Shown here piece by piece: positions 1 through 8,691 of a DNA stretch of 64,000 nucleotides. Source of the DNA: a virus. Location of the stretch: the IMG/VR virus record IMGVR_UViG_3300010371_000037, positions 1-64,000 of that record; one strand, 5' to 3'. The notes below the pieces were generated by a model. It saw only the letters and a program-made list of their open reading frames with translations. It was not told the DNA's origin and made no database searches. The position numbers and the translations under genes were made by a program. Numbering within the stretch: position 1 is the stretch's first letter; every line of letters starts with the position of its first letter.

Positions 1-1053
1 TATCCTCTATTCAGCCAATTCAAAGCTATGGGTGCAATTCCATCTGGTCCAGCAATGGCTTGGGAAGAAACTGAAATCAATGAGTCTACAGCTTTTGATA
101 AATCTTATCAAAAGCATCCAGTGTTTAAGAATAATTTTGGGTCTGTTACGCATGCAGCTGTTTATGGCAAGGGGGAAAGATTTCATTCCTATAAAAAGGG
201 AGACACGGAGCATAGCTTGAGAATATTGCATCATCCAGAGAACAACGATTATTCTGCTGAACTGAATTCAACAGCGCATGGATATCGCCGTGCTGGTTGG
301 GCAACGGGTAAAACTTCTCATGAAGCTCTTGATGCAGCTCATAAAAAATACAAAGAAAATATGAAAATGCCTGAATACATGAAGGAAGACGAGTTATCTG
401 AAATCTCAAAGGAAACTGTCGGCAAGTACATTCATGGCGTTTCCAACAGTTTGTATCAGCTTGGTCAAAAGCGCAAAGAGCAGGAAATTCAGCGCAGAGA
501 TATGAATGACGCACATAACACCTTGTCTAAACTTCATGGTGGCGTCAGCATGGATATGATCAATAATAATGAAAAAGACAATAAGAAGATGAATGATATT
601 GAAAATCATAACAGACGCAAAGAATATAATCGCATCAAGGGTCTGGAGAAAGCAGTTGGTAAATTAACAGGTACAGCGAAAATTCCTGCCGGTGAAAAGC
701 AGCATCCAATTGAGATGATGAAAAGGATCTCAGAAGCGGAAGATAAAAAAAAAGTTGATTTTGTAACTGAAGAAACTCTGGATGAGGGTCTCTTTGATCC
801 GGCCAAGCATGAGTTACTAGGCCTGTGGGATGAACATGCTCGCCGTGCCGATGCCCACGGATCAGGCTCTCGCAATGAAATCTTAAAGCGCATTGAAGAT
901 CACGTCGCTAAGAAACATGGTCAAGAAGGTCTGAAGAAAATGCGTCTTCATACAGACTTAACAAACGCATTGAAGCGTTCTGTAACAGGTGATAAAGGTC
1001 ATCTGCAAGCATTGCTTGGAAATATGAGAGCGAAATGCGCTCTTGAGGGATAA
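1..1053 (+). CDS. C-terminal part of a virion-associated protein with a KTLGSYI-type repeat (5' end outside window)
   Basis: The reading frame is open from base 1. The first ATG (28) has no ribosome binding site, so the gene most likely starts upstream of the window. The visible part is charged and His/Lys rich. A unit that begins ELSEISKETVGKYI (about residues 122-135 counted from base 28) and ends RIKGLEKAVGKL recurs three times in the large protein at 2045-4795. A second conserved-looking block lies at the C-terminus (LDEGLFDPAKHELLGLWDEH). It sits in the late, head-gene cluster, so a virion or internal-head role is likely. I do not recognise an enzyme domain. The next gene starts 3 bases after the stop. 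Confidence 0.6.
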   Translation, partial: YPLFSQFKAMGAIPSGPAMAWEETEINESTAFDKSYQKHPVFKNNFGSVTHAAVYGKGERFHSYKKGDTEHSLRILHHPENNDYSAELNSTAHGYRRAGWATGKTSHEALDAAHKKYKENMKMPEYMKEDELSEISKETVGKYIHGVSNSLYQLGQKRKEQEIQRRDMNDAHNTLSKLHGGVSMDMINNNEKDNKKMNDIENHNRRKEYNRIKGLEKAVGKLTGTAKIPAGEKQHPIEMMKRISEAEDKKKVDFVTEETLDEGLFDPAKHELLGLWDEHARRADAHGSGSRNEILKRIEDHVAKKHGQEGLKKMRLHTDLTNALKRSVTGDKGHLQALLGNMRAKCALEG

Positions 1054-1056
1054 GTA

Positions 1057-1623
1057 ATGGCTCTTGTAAAAACAAAAGAAGGTGAAGACGCAATGAAGGG
1101 ATATGACTATTCTCGTCATAGCTCTCCAGACAGAAATTATGTACCAGGATATGGCATAAAAAGTCCGCCATCTGCTCCTTCTACTATTCCAGACTCTAAC
1201 GCCAAGTCTTCATCCAAAAGAGACTCATTATCTACCATGTGGCATATCTATGCCAAGAATCATAGTGCCAATCCTTACACAGAATATCACAAAGCGCATA
1301 ATGCTAATATCTTCAATCATGTTAAAGAGCATTATGGGATTGAAGTTGCTAAGGCAATGCATGGACATGCGGAAGCACTTCGCCAAGGTGGTATCTATGC
1401 TATCCGCAAGAAATACAACATCATGGAAGACCTTAAGAACAAGGACAAAGTGTTGTCATCTAAGAAACTTGCTCGCAGATTGATCACAAACTTCAGAGAA
1501 AAACAACTCCGCAATCGTAAGAGATTGAAGAAAGTATCACGTGTGTATGCCGATCAATTAAAAGAAGACACATCAAATTCACGTCAATTATTAGAACGTG
1601 TGTTTAAGTGTGTTGTCAGATAA
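1057..1623 (+). CDS. Hypothetical virion-region protein
   Basis: 188 residues. The start is fixed by the tight spacing after the previous stop, with GAGGGA just before it. The N-terminal 50 residues are Ser/Pro/Tyr rich and look disordered. The middle is helical with His (YHKAHNANIFNHVKEHYGIEVAKAMHGHAEAL). The C-terminus is very basic (ITNFREKQLRNRKRLKK), which would suit contact with nucleic acid. No family is recognised. Its place between late structural genes suggests a virion or head-assembly role by inference only. Confidence 0.6.
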   Translation: MALVKTKEGEDAMKGYDYSRHSSPDRNYVPGYGIKSPPSAPSTIPDSNAKSSSKRDSLSTMWHIYAKNHSANPYTEYHKAHNANIFNHVKEHYGIEVAKAMHGHAEALRQGGIYAIRKKYNIMEDLKNKDKVLSSKKLARRLITNFREKQLRNRKRLKKVSRVYADQLKEDTSNSRQLLERVFKCVVR

Positions 1624-1647
1624 ATGATCTAGAACACTAACCCATAA

Positions 1648-1654
1648 CTAAATA
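1648..1654 (+). promoter_or_regulatory. T4-like late promoter box CTAAATA
   Basis: CTAAATA lies 26 bases before the ATG at 1680 and is followed by TTTGAATTCAAGGA. The same box precedes the scaffold gene (5604) and other virion genes. It resembles the T4 late consensus TATAAATA. Confidence 0.5.
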
Positions 1655-1679
1655 CATTTGAATTCAAGGACTTACGATA

Positions 1680-2030
1680 ATGATTCAGAGCAACCAATTG
1701 AAAGGAAGAGTAGTGATTCTTGCTAACACCAGCGAGACACATACTGTTGCCTCATTAGCAAACACTTATGAAACTATCCGTGGTGCGAAATTAACACGTG
1801 TGTTCTTCAGTGGTAATGTTAGCATCGGAAATAGTAGTGCAACTCTTCTGACGCTTTCCGGAGTAGATCATTGGTTGTTAGATGAGAGTGGTGCATCCAT
1901 TCCTTTTGCTAACACAGATTCTATTGTTTTGACAGTAGCTGCTGGTTCATCAGCTGTTGTGGTAATTGATAAGAATGTTACAATCAATGCAAATGCTGCA
2001 AGTGCAACTGGCTACATTGCAAACCCATAA
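1680..2030 (+). CDS. Small beta-rich structural protein
   Basis: 116 residues with an AAGGA ribosome site. It is rich in Ser, Thr, Val, Ala and Asn, with alternating hydrophobics (VFFSGNVSIGNSSATLLTLSG) typical of a beta-sandwich virion or decoration protein. It has no cysteine and no membrane segment. It has its own late promoter box and lies just before the large repeat protein and the prohead protease. Head decoration or minor capsid protein is a guess from position and composition. Confidence 0.6.
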   Translation: MIQSNQLKGRVVILANTSETHTVASLANTYETIRGAKLTRVFFSGNVSIGNSSATLLTLSGVDHWLLDESGASIPFANTDSIVLTVAAGSSAVVVIDKNVTINANAASATGYIANP

Positions 2031-2044
2031 GACTAGGAATAGAA

Positions 2045-4795
2045 ATGTCAGATTTTGAACTTATCAATAAAGTTGCATACAAAATCTATCCTACTCACTT
2101 GAAGGAACAAGATGGTGGTTCTTTTTCATGGTTATCAGTGCTTCCGGCCGATGCGAAGAAAAGATTGATAGACAGTCAGAGTCATGTTGAAAAGAATAAC
2201 GCTGGAACGCGTTCTTTGACCCATAAGTTGAAAGATGGTGGTGTTCTTGAATTCAATTTAACCAAACATGGGAAGTCTCACATTGCTGTTGCCAAATATC
2301 AGAACAAGGGAAAGATCTTTTCTGCTATTCATTCGCATGATGACCCAAGAGAAGCATTAACAACTGCTTATAATTCCGTTGGTCGCAGAATTGTGAAGGA
2401 AGAAGTTGAACCATTACTCATTGAAAAGATGGCAAAGCGTGTTGAAAAGAAAACAGACAAGATCAGTGACAAGAAAGAAAAAATTGACACCAACCCAACT
2501 GATCCTGAAAGCATCAAGGAAAGTTTGAATAAAGCACATAAGTGGGCATTGAAAGATCAAACAAGAGAAGAAGGTGACAGCGTTTATAAAGTGCAGTCGC
2601 CAAAATATAGCACCCATGCTATTGTGTATGCAAAAGACAGAAAAGATGCGCATACTAAAGCTATGATGCTGCACGGATCTGCATATGAAACGCAAAATGT
2701 AAAAATTAGAAAGTTGGATGAGGGGCAAGATTCTACATATGCAACACAGGCAGGATGGAGTCCTGATCTCGTATTCCATGATAAGAAGCTTCCAGAAGTG
2801 GGTGGGGATCTAACAGCCAAAGAACATTTGCATATGCACCATGTTCATTCAAGTGCTCGTTTGCGTGCAATTGGTAATTATCAGGGAGCAGCTGATCCTG
2901 ATGCCAAGTTACATTATAAGACTCTAGCAGATGAGCATGATAGACTTGCGAAGAAACATGCACATATCTACAACACTATGGCTAAGCATTTCTACAATGA
3001 GTTGCGCAACCATCCTGACCCAGCTGTTCGCACCAGGATGGAGAAATTCAAAGGCGATGGTGCTATCTTGAAAGAAGAACAATTGGATGAGCTCTCCCAG
3101 AAAACTCTTGGTCGCTATGTTCAGTCAGCAATGCATGATAGAGCATGGAAAGCCCATGAAATCGGTTACATCAATGGGGTTGCTACGACTGTTGGTACAA
3201 CAGCAGCTGAACGCGAAGATCGTGATGAACTGAACAAGAAGAACCTGAAGCGCCAAAATGGAATTTACAAAGCATTGAAGAAGATTGCTCCAGAGGCAAT
3301 GAAAGAAGAATTTGATCCAAGAAAAGATGGTCGTTATGGTGTTAATAAAGAATACATGGGCAAGCCACAAAAGCGTCATGTCCTAAGATTTGGCGGTGAA
3401 TATCTTGGTGACTTTGATACAGATAAAGAAGCTTATGAAGCTGCCAAAGAACATCATAAGAAGATGAATGAAAGCGAGTACGACACAGACACCAAAACTG
3501 GTATTCTAGCTAATCTTGATTATCATCATGGACGTGAAATCTATCATCGCCAGGCAGCTGAAAAAGCGCACAGAACAGCAGCTAAACATGCTCTTGGTAG
3601 TGAAAACAATTTGCTTTACAAGTCTGTGGCTCGTGGTAATGAAACCATTGCCAACCATCATGCCAAAATGATTAAAGATCTTCATAACAGGTTTGCGCAA
3701 GTAAATGAAGATCAATTGAATGAATTGTCTCCTAAGACGCTTGGAAACTATATTGGATATGCTTCTATTGATGGGCGTGCTAACAGTTATATGGCAGGTT
3801 CTCATCATGCTATCGCCAGAGTGGCATCTAATGGCAAGCCGGATGAACATTACATGAAACAAGGTGATAAAGAGCAAGCTAAAAGCAAGAAGAGACATAA
3901 TGGTATCGTTCTAGCATCTTCTAAACTTGTTCGTAAAGCGTCTGTGAATGAAGATGAATTGAATGAAATTTCAAAAAAGACTTTGGGGTCTTATATTAGC
4001 AAAGCTTCTAAAGAGGCTGCTAGATATGCCGCTGGTCAAACAGATGCTCATCACACTGCAATTGCGTATCTTAGAGTAAAAAAACCAGCTTCAGATGTTG
4101 AACGAACGCGTTCATATGAAACAGCATTGAAAGCTGCAAAAGAACGGAGATTAAAAGGTATTGATAAAGCAGTTGGCAAGCTTTCTGAAGGACTGGATCA
4201 TGAACATCCAGATATGAAAGCTTATTATGCTGCGGCAAAAGCAACTGATGAAGCGCATCTAAAATCAATCCGCTATCGCATGCATAATGATATCAAGCAA
4301 TCTGAGCACAAGACTAAATATGACGAATTGAACAATGAATTCCACCGTTTGAAAGATCTAGAACATGCTGCTCATGAAAAGGTGAGTGGAAAGTTGTTGG
4401 CGCATCATCTTGCTCCAGGACTTGTAAAAGAAGAAAAACTGAATGAAGTAGAAGACCATTTTGCTAAAATACCTAAAGGACTAGAGTGGGAACTTCACCA
4501 TGAACGTGGCTTCAGAGGGTCCGTTAGAAGCTATAGATCTAAAGATGGTGAATGGGAAGTAAGACCATATCACACGACGGATTATAAGATGGAAGGCAGG
4601 TTGCGCAGTGTTGGTGGAACAATGCACAAATTCTATGCTGAAATCCGCCACAAAGATGATCCAATCCCTCGCATCAAGTCTTTTGGTAGTGTCAAAGGCG
4701 AGAACGCTTCTAAAGTAAATGAGAAAGCGGAAAAGATGCATGCTGCTCTGTTGAAAAAGATTCCAAATGCCGACAAATACCATACGAATTATTAA
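2045..4795 (+). CDS. Large virion-region protein with three KTLGSYI-type repeat units
   Basis: 916 residues, Lys/His/Glu rich, with no recognised enzyme motif. Three copies of a unit of about 75-80 residues open with ELSQKTLGRYVQSA (around nt 3090), ELSPKTLGNYIGYA (around nt 3722) and EISKKTLGSYISKA (around nt 3962). The third closes with RLKGIDKAVGKL. Each unit is preceded by an acidic linker (KEEQLD, NEDQLN, NEDELN) that resembles the (I/L)xE sites cut by T4 gp21 protease. The same unit occurs in the gene at the left edge. Short repeated Tyr/Lys modules (YNSVGRRIVKEE and similar) also occur. It lies directly upstream of the prohead protease. An internal-head protein processed during maturation is a reasonable but untested idea. 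Confidence 0.7.
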   Translation: MSDFELINKVAYKIYPTHLKEQDGGSFSWLSVLPADAKKRLIDSQSHVEKNNAGTRSLTHKLKDGGVLEFNLTKHGKSHIAVAKYQNKGKIFSAIHSHDDPREALTTAYNSVGRRIVKEEVEPLLIEKMAKRVEKKTDKISDKKEKIDTNPTDPESIKESLNKAHKWALKDQTREEGDSVYKVQSPKYSTHAIVYAKDRKDAHTKAMMLHGSAYETQNVKIRKLDEGQDSTYATQAGWSPDLVFHDKKLPEVGGDLTAKEHLHMHHVHSSARLRAIGNYQGAADPDAKLHYKTLADEHDRLAKKHAHIYNTMAKHFYNELRNHPDPAVRTRMEKFKGDGAILKEEQLDELSQKTLGRYVQSAMHDRAWKAHEIGYINGVATTVGTTAAEREDRDELNKKNLKRQNGIYKALKKIAPEAMKEEFDPRKDGRYGVNKEYMGKPQKRHVLRFGGEYLGDFDTDKEAYEAAKEHHKKMNESEYDTDTKTGILANLDYHHGREIYHRQAAEKAHRTAAKHALGSENNLLYKSVARGNETIANHHAKMIKDLHNRFAQVNEDQLNELSPKTLGNYIGYASIDGRANSYMAGSHHAIARVASNGKPDEHYMKQGDKEQAKSKKRHNGIVLASSKLVRKASVNEDELNEISKKTLGSYISKASKEAARYAAGQTDAHHTAIAYLRVKKPASDVERTRSYETALKAAKERRLKGIDKAVGKLSEGLDHEHPDMKAYYAAAKATDEAHLKSIRYRMHNDIKQSEHKTKYDELNNEFHRLKDLEHAAHEKVSGKLLAHHLAPGLVKEEKLNEVEDHFAKIPKGLEWELHHERGFRGSVRSYRSKDGEWEVRPYHTTDYKMEGRLRSVGGTMHKFYAEIRHKDDPIPRIKSFGSVKGENASKVNEKAEKMHAALLKKIPNADKYHTNY

Positions 4796-4804
4796 GGTAG
4801 GAAC

Positions 4805-5464
4805 ATGAAACTCTTAGTTGAAGAAATTGAAAATTCAGAAGTTCTTGTTGAAGAAGTGAATGGTGTTAAGAACCATTACATCAAAGGTATATTTTTGCAA
4901 GCCGGAATCAAGAACAAGAATGGTCGCATTTATCCTCCTGAAATCATGGAGAATGAAGTCAATCGTTATGTTAAGGATTGCGTGAACAAGAACACTGCTT
5001 ATGGTGAGTTGGGTCACCCAGCAAATCCGCAGATCAATCTTGAGCGTGTTTCTCATTTGATCAAAGAACTTCATCGCGATGGAAACAACTTCATTGGTAA
5101 GGCTCAATTAATCAATGAGGGAATGGGTAAGATTGCAATTGGTCTTCTTCAAGCAGGCGCTAACCTTGGTGTATCAAGTCGCGCGCTTGGTTCTGTTCAG
5201 CAAAAGAACGGCATCATGGAAGTTCAGAAAGACTTCCGTTTGATGACTGCTGCTGACATCGTATCCAATCCATCTGCTCCTGATGCCTTCGTTCAAGGCT
5301 TGATGGAATCAGCTGAATGGGTTTGGGATAATGGTGTGTTGGTCGAGAAACAACTTGTTGCAGCAAAGAATGAGATCAATACCGCAGTTGCTACTCAAGA
5401 CTCACGCAAGGTCAATGAAGCGTTCTTGAGAGTTTGGAATCAGTTCTTGGGAGAGCAAAAATAA
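4805..5464 (+). CDS. 21: Prohead core protease, T4 gp21 family
   Basis: 219 residues, full length for the family. It shows the gp21 hallmark order: NKNGRIYPPEIM near residue 38, AYGELGHP with the catalytic His at about 71, and GVSSRALGS with the catalytic Ser at about 124-125, as in the herpesvirus-assemblin-like fold. In T4 this protease is part of the scaffold core. It cleaves capsid and internal proteins after (I/L)xE during prohead maturation. It sits directly upstream of the scaffold (gp22-like) and the major capsid protein, the canonical T4 order. AAGGTAGGA gives the ribosome site. The stop overlaps the start of the next small gene by one base. Confidence 0.93.
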   Translation: MKLLVEEIENSEVLVEEVNGVKNHYIKGIFLQAGIKNKNGRIYPPEIMENEVNRYVKDCVNKNTAYGELGHPANPQINLERVSHLIKELHRDGNNFIGKAQLINEGMGKIAIGLLQAGANLGVSSRALGSVQQKNGIMEVQKDFRLMTAADIVSNPSAPDAFVQGLMESAEWVWDNGVLVEKQLVAAKNEINTAVATQDSRKVNEAFLRVWNQFLGEQK

Positions 5465-5607
5465 TGGGCATTCTAGGAACAGTTCTAGTTGTTTTGGGTA
5501 TAGCGGTCGCTGGTTTAATCGGTTGGGGTGTCTTGATGGTCTTCGCTAGAGGTATGAGCGATGTTCCTTTGGATGCTCATAAGTCCACCGAAGATACAGA
5601 AAACTAA
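5464..5607 (+). CDS. 47-residue single-pass membrane protein
   Basis: A short gene whose ATG overlaps the protease stop in TAATG, so it is translationally coupled to gp21. The product starts MGILGTVLVVLGIAVAGLIG, forming one membrane helix (about residues 3-26). A short polar tail (SDVPLDAHKSTEDTEN) follows. Function unknown. A membrane-anchored helper of prohead assembly would fit its place between protease and scaffold, but nothing in the sequence shows this. Confidence 0.55.
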   Translation: MGILGTVLVVLGIAVAGLIGWGVLMVFARGMSDVPLDAHKSTEDTEN

Positions 5608-5610
5608 ATA
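5604..5610 (+). promoter_or_regulatory. T4-like late promoter box CTAAATA
   Basis: CTAAATACATATTTGAATTC lies 57 bases before the scaffold gene ATG (5667). It matches the sequence before 1680 (CTAAATACATTTGAATTC). Confidence 0.5.
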
Positions 5611-5666
5611 CATATTTGAATTCATTGGTGAAATGCAATCACCAAACCCCAATTGGAGTTTTTAAC

Positions 5667-6767
5667 ATGGCAGACAAGAAAACAAAGAAGACAGTTGCTG
5701 AAGAATTTCGTTCATCTTTTGGCGTAAACGCAACTGTTCCAGAACCAGTCGCTGTTGGTAATGCTCACGCAGGTCGTGCAGCTGACCAAACAACTGATCC
5801 ATCTGGTGGTGAACCAACAGCATTCGCTGGTCAACCAGGTTCTGAGCAACCAACTCGTAATGAAATGTTGGCCCATCTTTTCGATAATCTAGCAGGAACT
5901 GATCCAGTTCAATTGCAAGGCTTGTACGCTGAGTATTGCAAACTTGGTGGTTTTGGCGCGGATACTCATTCAGGTCGTGCGGCTGACCAAGCGACTTCAG
6001 AAGCTATTCCTACTTCCTATGGTAATGTAAAGGAAGATGTAGAGCTTGTGCTGAAGAACACCAATCTTGATGAAACAGTGATTGCACGTGCTGCTACATT
6101 GTTTGAAGCAGCTGTTAAGAATCGCGTGTTGACTCTTCAGGTTGAATCTGAAAAAGCATTTGAAGAGAAACTTGCAGCAGCTATTGCTGAAAAGATTGCA
6201 GAACTCGATGAAACTAATTCTACTTACATGGATTATGTTGCAGCTGAATGGGCAAAAGAGAATGAAGTTGCCATTGAACATAACATCCGCACAGAGTTGG
6301 CAGAAAGTCTTCTTAGTGGCTTGAAGGATTTGTTCGAGAAGCATTACATCAACATCCCTGAAGACAAAATTGATGTTGTTGAGAAACTTGCAGAAGAAGT
6401 TGAGACTCTTCAATCCCAATTGGATGAAGCTAAGGCTCAATTGATTGAACAGCAAGCTGAAGTTGATGCTGAGAACGCACAGCGTAAGCAGGTTGTTGAA
6501 GAAGTTTCTAAGGACTTGACAGAAACCCAGAAAGATCGTTTGTCAATGCTTTCAGAATCCATCGACTTCACTTCCATTGAAGAATTCAAAACCATCCTTG
6601 AGACAGTTGCTGAAGACTTCATTAAGACTTCAGTGAAGGCAACAGACGCCACAGAAACTTTGGATGAACAAGTAACTCTGTTGACTGAAGAACAGGTTGA
6701 TGATACTGATGCTGATCCACAAATTGCTCGCTTGGCGAAAGATGTTGGTCGCCTAGGCAAAGCGTGA
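5667..6767 (+). CDS. 22: Prohead core scaffold protein, T4 gp22-like
   Basis: 366 residues from the ATG at 5667, which has TTGGAG eight bases upstream; an in-frame start at 5616 lacks a ribosome site. The protein is strongly acidic and helical. A long coiled coil lies around residues 230-300 (KLAEEVETLQSQLDEAKAQL). Near the N-terminus the short phrase GRAADQ occurs twice (AHAGRAADQ and HSGRAADQ). In T4, gp22 forms the inner scaffold core and is destroyed by gp21. Its place between the protease and the major capsid protein is the main evidence. Sequence similarity to gp22 is only compositional. Confidence 0.8.
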   Translation: MADKKTKKTVAEEFRSSFGVNATVPEPVAVGNAHAGRAADQTTDPSGGEPTAFAGQPGSEQPTRNEMLAHLFDNLAGTDPVQLQGLYAEYCKLGGFGADTHSGRAADQATSEAIPTSYGNVKEDVELVLKNTNLDETVIARAATLFEAAVKNRVLTLQVESEKAFEEKLAAAIAEKIAELDETNSTYMDYVAAEWAKENEVAIEHNIRTELAESLLSGLKDLFEKHYINIPEDKIDVVEKLAEEVETLQSQLDEAKAQLIEQQAEVDAENAQRKQVVEEVSKDLTETQKDRLSMLSESIDFTSIEEFKTILETVAEDFIKTSVKATDATETLDEQVTLLTEEQVDDTDADPQIARLAKDVGRLGKA

Positions 6768-6786
6768 TTGGTAGAAAAAGTAGAAA

Positions 6787-6794
6787 TATAAATA
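6787..6794 (+). promoter_or_regulatory. T4-consensus late promoter TATAAATA
   Basis: Exact TATAAATA, 55 bases before the major capsid protein start. This is the best match to the T4 late box in the left part of the window and precedes the most abundant virion protein. Confidence 0.65.
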
Positions 6795-6848
6795 AAGCCC
6801 GTAAACAACAATAACTTAGCAAGTTGCAAAACCAGGAGAGATTCTAAC

Positions 6849-8150
6849 ATGTTTACAACTGATACCCTTTTGAATAAGTGGAAACCAATTCTGGAGCATG
6901 CAGAACTCCCAGAAATTAAAGACAAGCATCGTCGTGAAGTAACTTGCCAAGTGCTTGAGAATACATGGGCAACGATGCAGGACAGCAATTCCTTCGCTGC
7001 TCCACAGCGTTTGGATGAGTTGGATGCTCCATCAACCAACATCAGTGGCGGCATTCAGGTTTATGATCCTGTGTTGATCACTTTGATCCGTCGCGCATTG
7101 CCTAACCTTATCGCTTATGATATTGCTGGTGTCCAGCCTTTGACTGGTCCTACTGGTTTGATCTTTGCGTTGGTTCCAAGCTACACCAACCAGACTGGTA
7201 CAAATGCGTTCTACAATGAACCAAATACCCAGTTCTCTACTGTTGTTGCTGGTAACAGCACAATGGGCCAGGCTCATACTGGTACACTTCCATCCAGCAA
7301 TACTTCTTTGTACAACTATGCACAGGCCATGGCTACTGCACAGGCTGAAGCATTGGGTACAACTGGTAATACAGACTTTGCACAGATGGCTGTGTCCGTT
7401 GCTAAGGTTTCAGCAACTGCTGGTTCACGCGCATTGAAAGCTGAATACACAATGGAAATGGCGCAGGACTTGAAGGCAATTCATGGTCTTGATGCTGAGA
7501 CTGAATTGGCTAACATCCTTGCTGTTGAGTTGTTGGCTGAAATCAACCGTGAAATCATCCGTACCGTTAACATCTCTGCTTTGCAGGGTGCTGCTACTTG
7601 TGTAACTCCAGGCACCTTCGACATGGACGTTGACTCAAACGGTCGTTGGTCAGTTGAAAAGTTCAAAGGTTTGCATTACCAGTTGGAACGTGAATGCAAC
7701 GCGATCGCTAAGGCAACTCGTCGTGGCCGTGGTAACATCGTAATCTGCTCAAGTGACGTTGCTTCCGCTTTGCAGATGGCTGGTGTTCTAAGCTACACTC
7801 CCGCTTTGGCTGGTAATGATTTGCAGGTAGATGATACCGGACCTACATTCGTAGGATTGTTGAACAACCACATCCGTGTTTACATTGACCCATATACAAC
7901 TGGTGACTATGTAACCACTGGATATAAGGGTGTCAACACAATGGATGCAGGTTTGTTCTACTGCCCATATGTACCTTTGCAGATGGTGCGTGGTGTGAAT
8001 GAGTCAAGCTTGCAACCAAAGATTGGCTTCAAGACCCGTTATGCGGTTGTTGCAAACCCATTCGCTCCTGGTGCTCCAGTTGGTACAGGTGCGTTGAGTC
8101 CTTTGAGCAACGTGTTCTATCGCTCATTCGCTGTTGCAAATATCATGTAA
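6849..8150 (+). CDS. 23: Major capsid protein, T4 gp23 family
   Basis: 433 residues; T4 gp23 precursor is about 520, so this is a shorter member. It has a strong ribosome site (CCAGGAGAG). The family signature DPVLITLIRRALPNLIAYD followed by GVQPLTGPTGLIFAL is clear around residues 75-110. The N-terminal about 55 residues (to LDELDAP) probably form the propeptide removed by the gp21 protease. LDE is a plausible (I/L)xE site, by analogy. It forms the HK97-fold hexamers of the head. It is preceded by a consensus late promoter and followed at once by a strong terminator, consistent with very high late expression. Confidence 0.95.
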   Translation: MFTTDTLLNKWKPILEHAELPEIKDKHRREVTCQVLENTWATMQDSNSFAAPQRLDELDAPSTNISGGIQVYDPVLITLIRRALPNLIAYDIAGVQPLTGPTGLIFALVPSYTNQTGTNAFYNEPNTQFSTVVAGNSTMGQAHTGTLPSSNTSLYNYAQAMATAQAEALGTTGNTDFAQMAVSVAKVSATAGSRALKAEYTMEMAQDLKAIHGLDAETELANILAVELLAEINREIIRTVNISALQGAATCVTPGTFDMDVDSNGRWSVEKFKGLHYQLERECNAIAKATRRGRGNIVICSSDVASALQMAGVLSYTPALAGNDLQVDDTGPTFVGLLNNHIRVYIDPYTTGDYVTTGYKGVNTMDAGLFYCPYVPLQMVRGVNESSLQPKIGFKTRYAVVANPFAPGAPVGTGALSPLSNVFYRSFAVANIM

Positions 8151-8172
8151 TTGACTTTTGCTTAGTCAGAAC

Positions 8173-8203
8173 AATCCCCGGAGAAATCCGGGGATTTTTT
8201 TTG
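8173..8203 (+). terminator. Rho-independent terminator after the major capsid gene
   Basis: A perfect 10-bp stem AATCCCCGGA/TCCGGGGATT with a GAAA loop, followed by a run of T. It lies 22 bases after the gp23 stop. Confidence 0.9.
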
Positions 8204-8253
8204 TATAGAGCTGCGCTAGCATAACGTCCTGATCAATTATGAAGGATGTTATC

Positions 8254-8688
8254 ATGAGCTTTTTCTATGATGCCAAGAATGAGGAAGTGTGTTTCGGACG
8301 TATTGCCTCCGTGGTTGGAATTGTCATTGTTTTGCTGGTTGCTCTTATGATGGGTGGTTGCCCTCAATACAATGTTTGGCAGCAACGCTTACAGGGTGAA
8401 GCGGCATTAGCACGCGCAAGCCAAGACCGACAGATCGCTGTGCAAGAAGCTAATGCGAAGAAGGAAGCTGCGGTATCACTTGCGGCAGCTGAAGTTGAAC
8501 GTGCTAAGGGTGTAGCGCAGGCTAACAAGATCATTGGCGATAGCTTGAAGAACAACGAAGATTATCTCCGCTATCTGTTTGTGAATAACCTTGCAGAAAC
8601 CAAAGATCAGATCATTTATGTTCCCACAGAAGCACAACTTCCTATTCTTGAAGCCAACCGACATACCCCCAATTCCGCGGAGCAGTAA
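8254..8688 (+). CDS. Membrane protein resembling the C-terminal part of SPFH/prohibitin proteins
   Basis: 144 residues from the ATG at 8254, chosen because GAAGGA lies 7 bases upstream; an ATG at 8239 lacks a site. A membrane helix near residues 17-36 (ASVVGIVIVLLVALMMGGC) is followed by a long Ala/Glu helix (QEANAKKEAAVSLAAAEVERAKG) and YLFVNNLAETKDQIIYVPTE. That order resembles the tail of HflC/prohibitin-type proteins, but without the SPFH domain itself. Function in the phage is unknown. A membrane scaffold or modulation of host membrane proteases is possible. This is inference from a partial resemblance. Confidence 0.65.
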   Translation: MSFFYDAKNEEVCFGRIASVVGIVIVLLVALMMGGCPQYNVWQQRLQGEAALARASQDRQIAVQEANAKKEAAVSLAAAEVERAKGVAQANKIIGDSLKNNEDYLRYLFVNNLAETKDQIIYVPTEAQLPILEANRHTPNSAEQ

Positions 8689-8691
8689 AAC

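Noticed and set aside
6437-7054. Minus-strand frame across scaffold and capsid genes
   Set aside because: Antisense to two firmly identified genes with strong signals.
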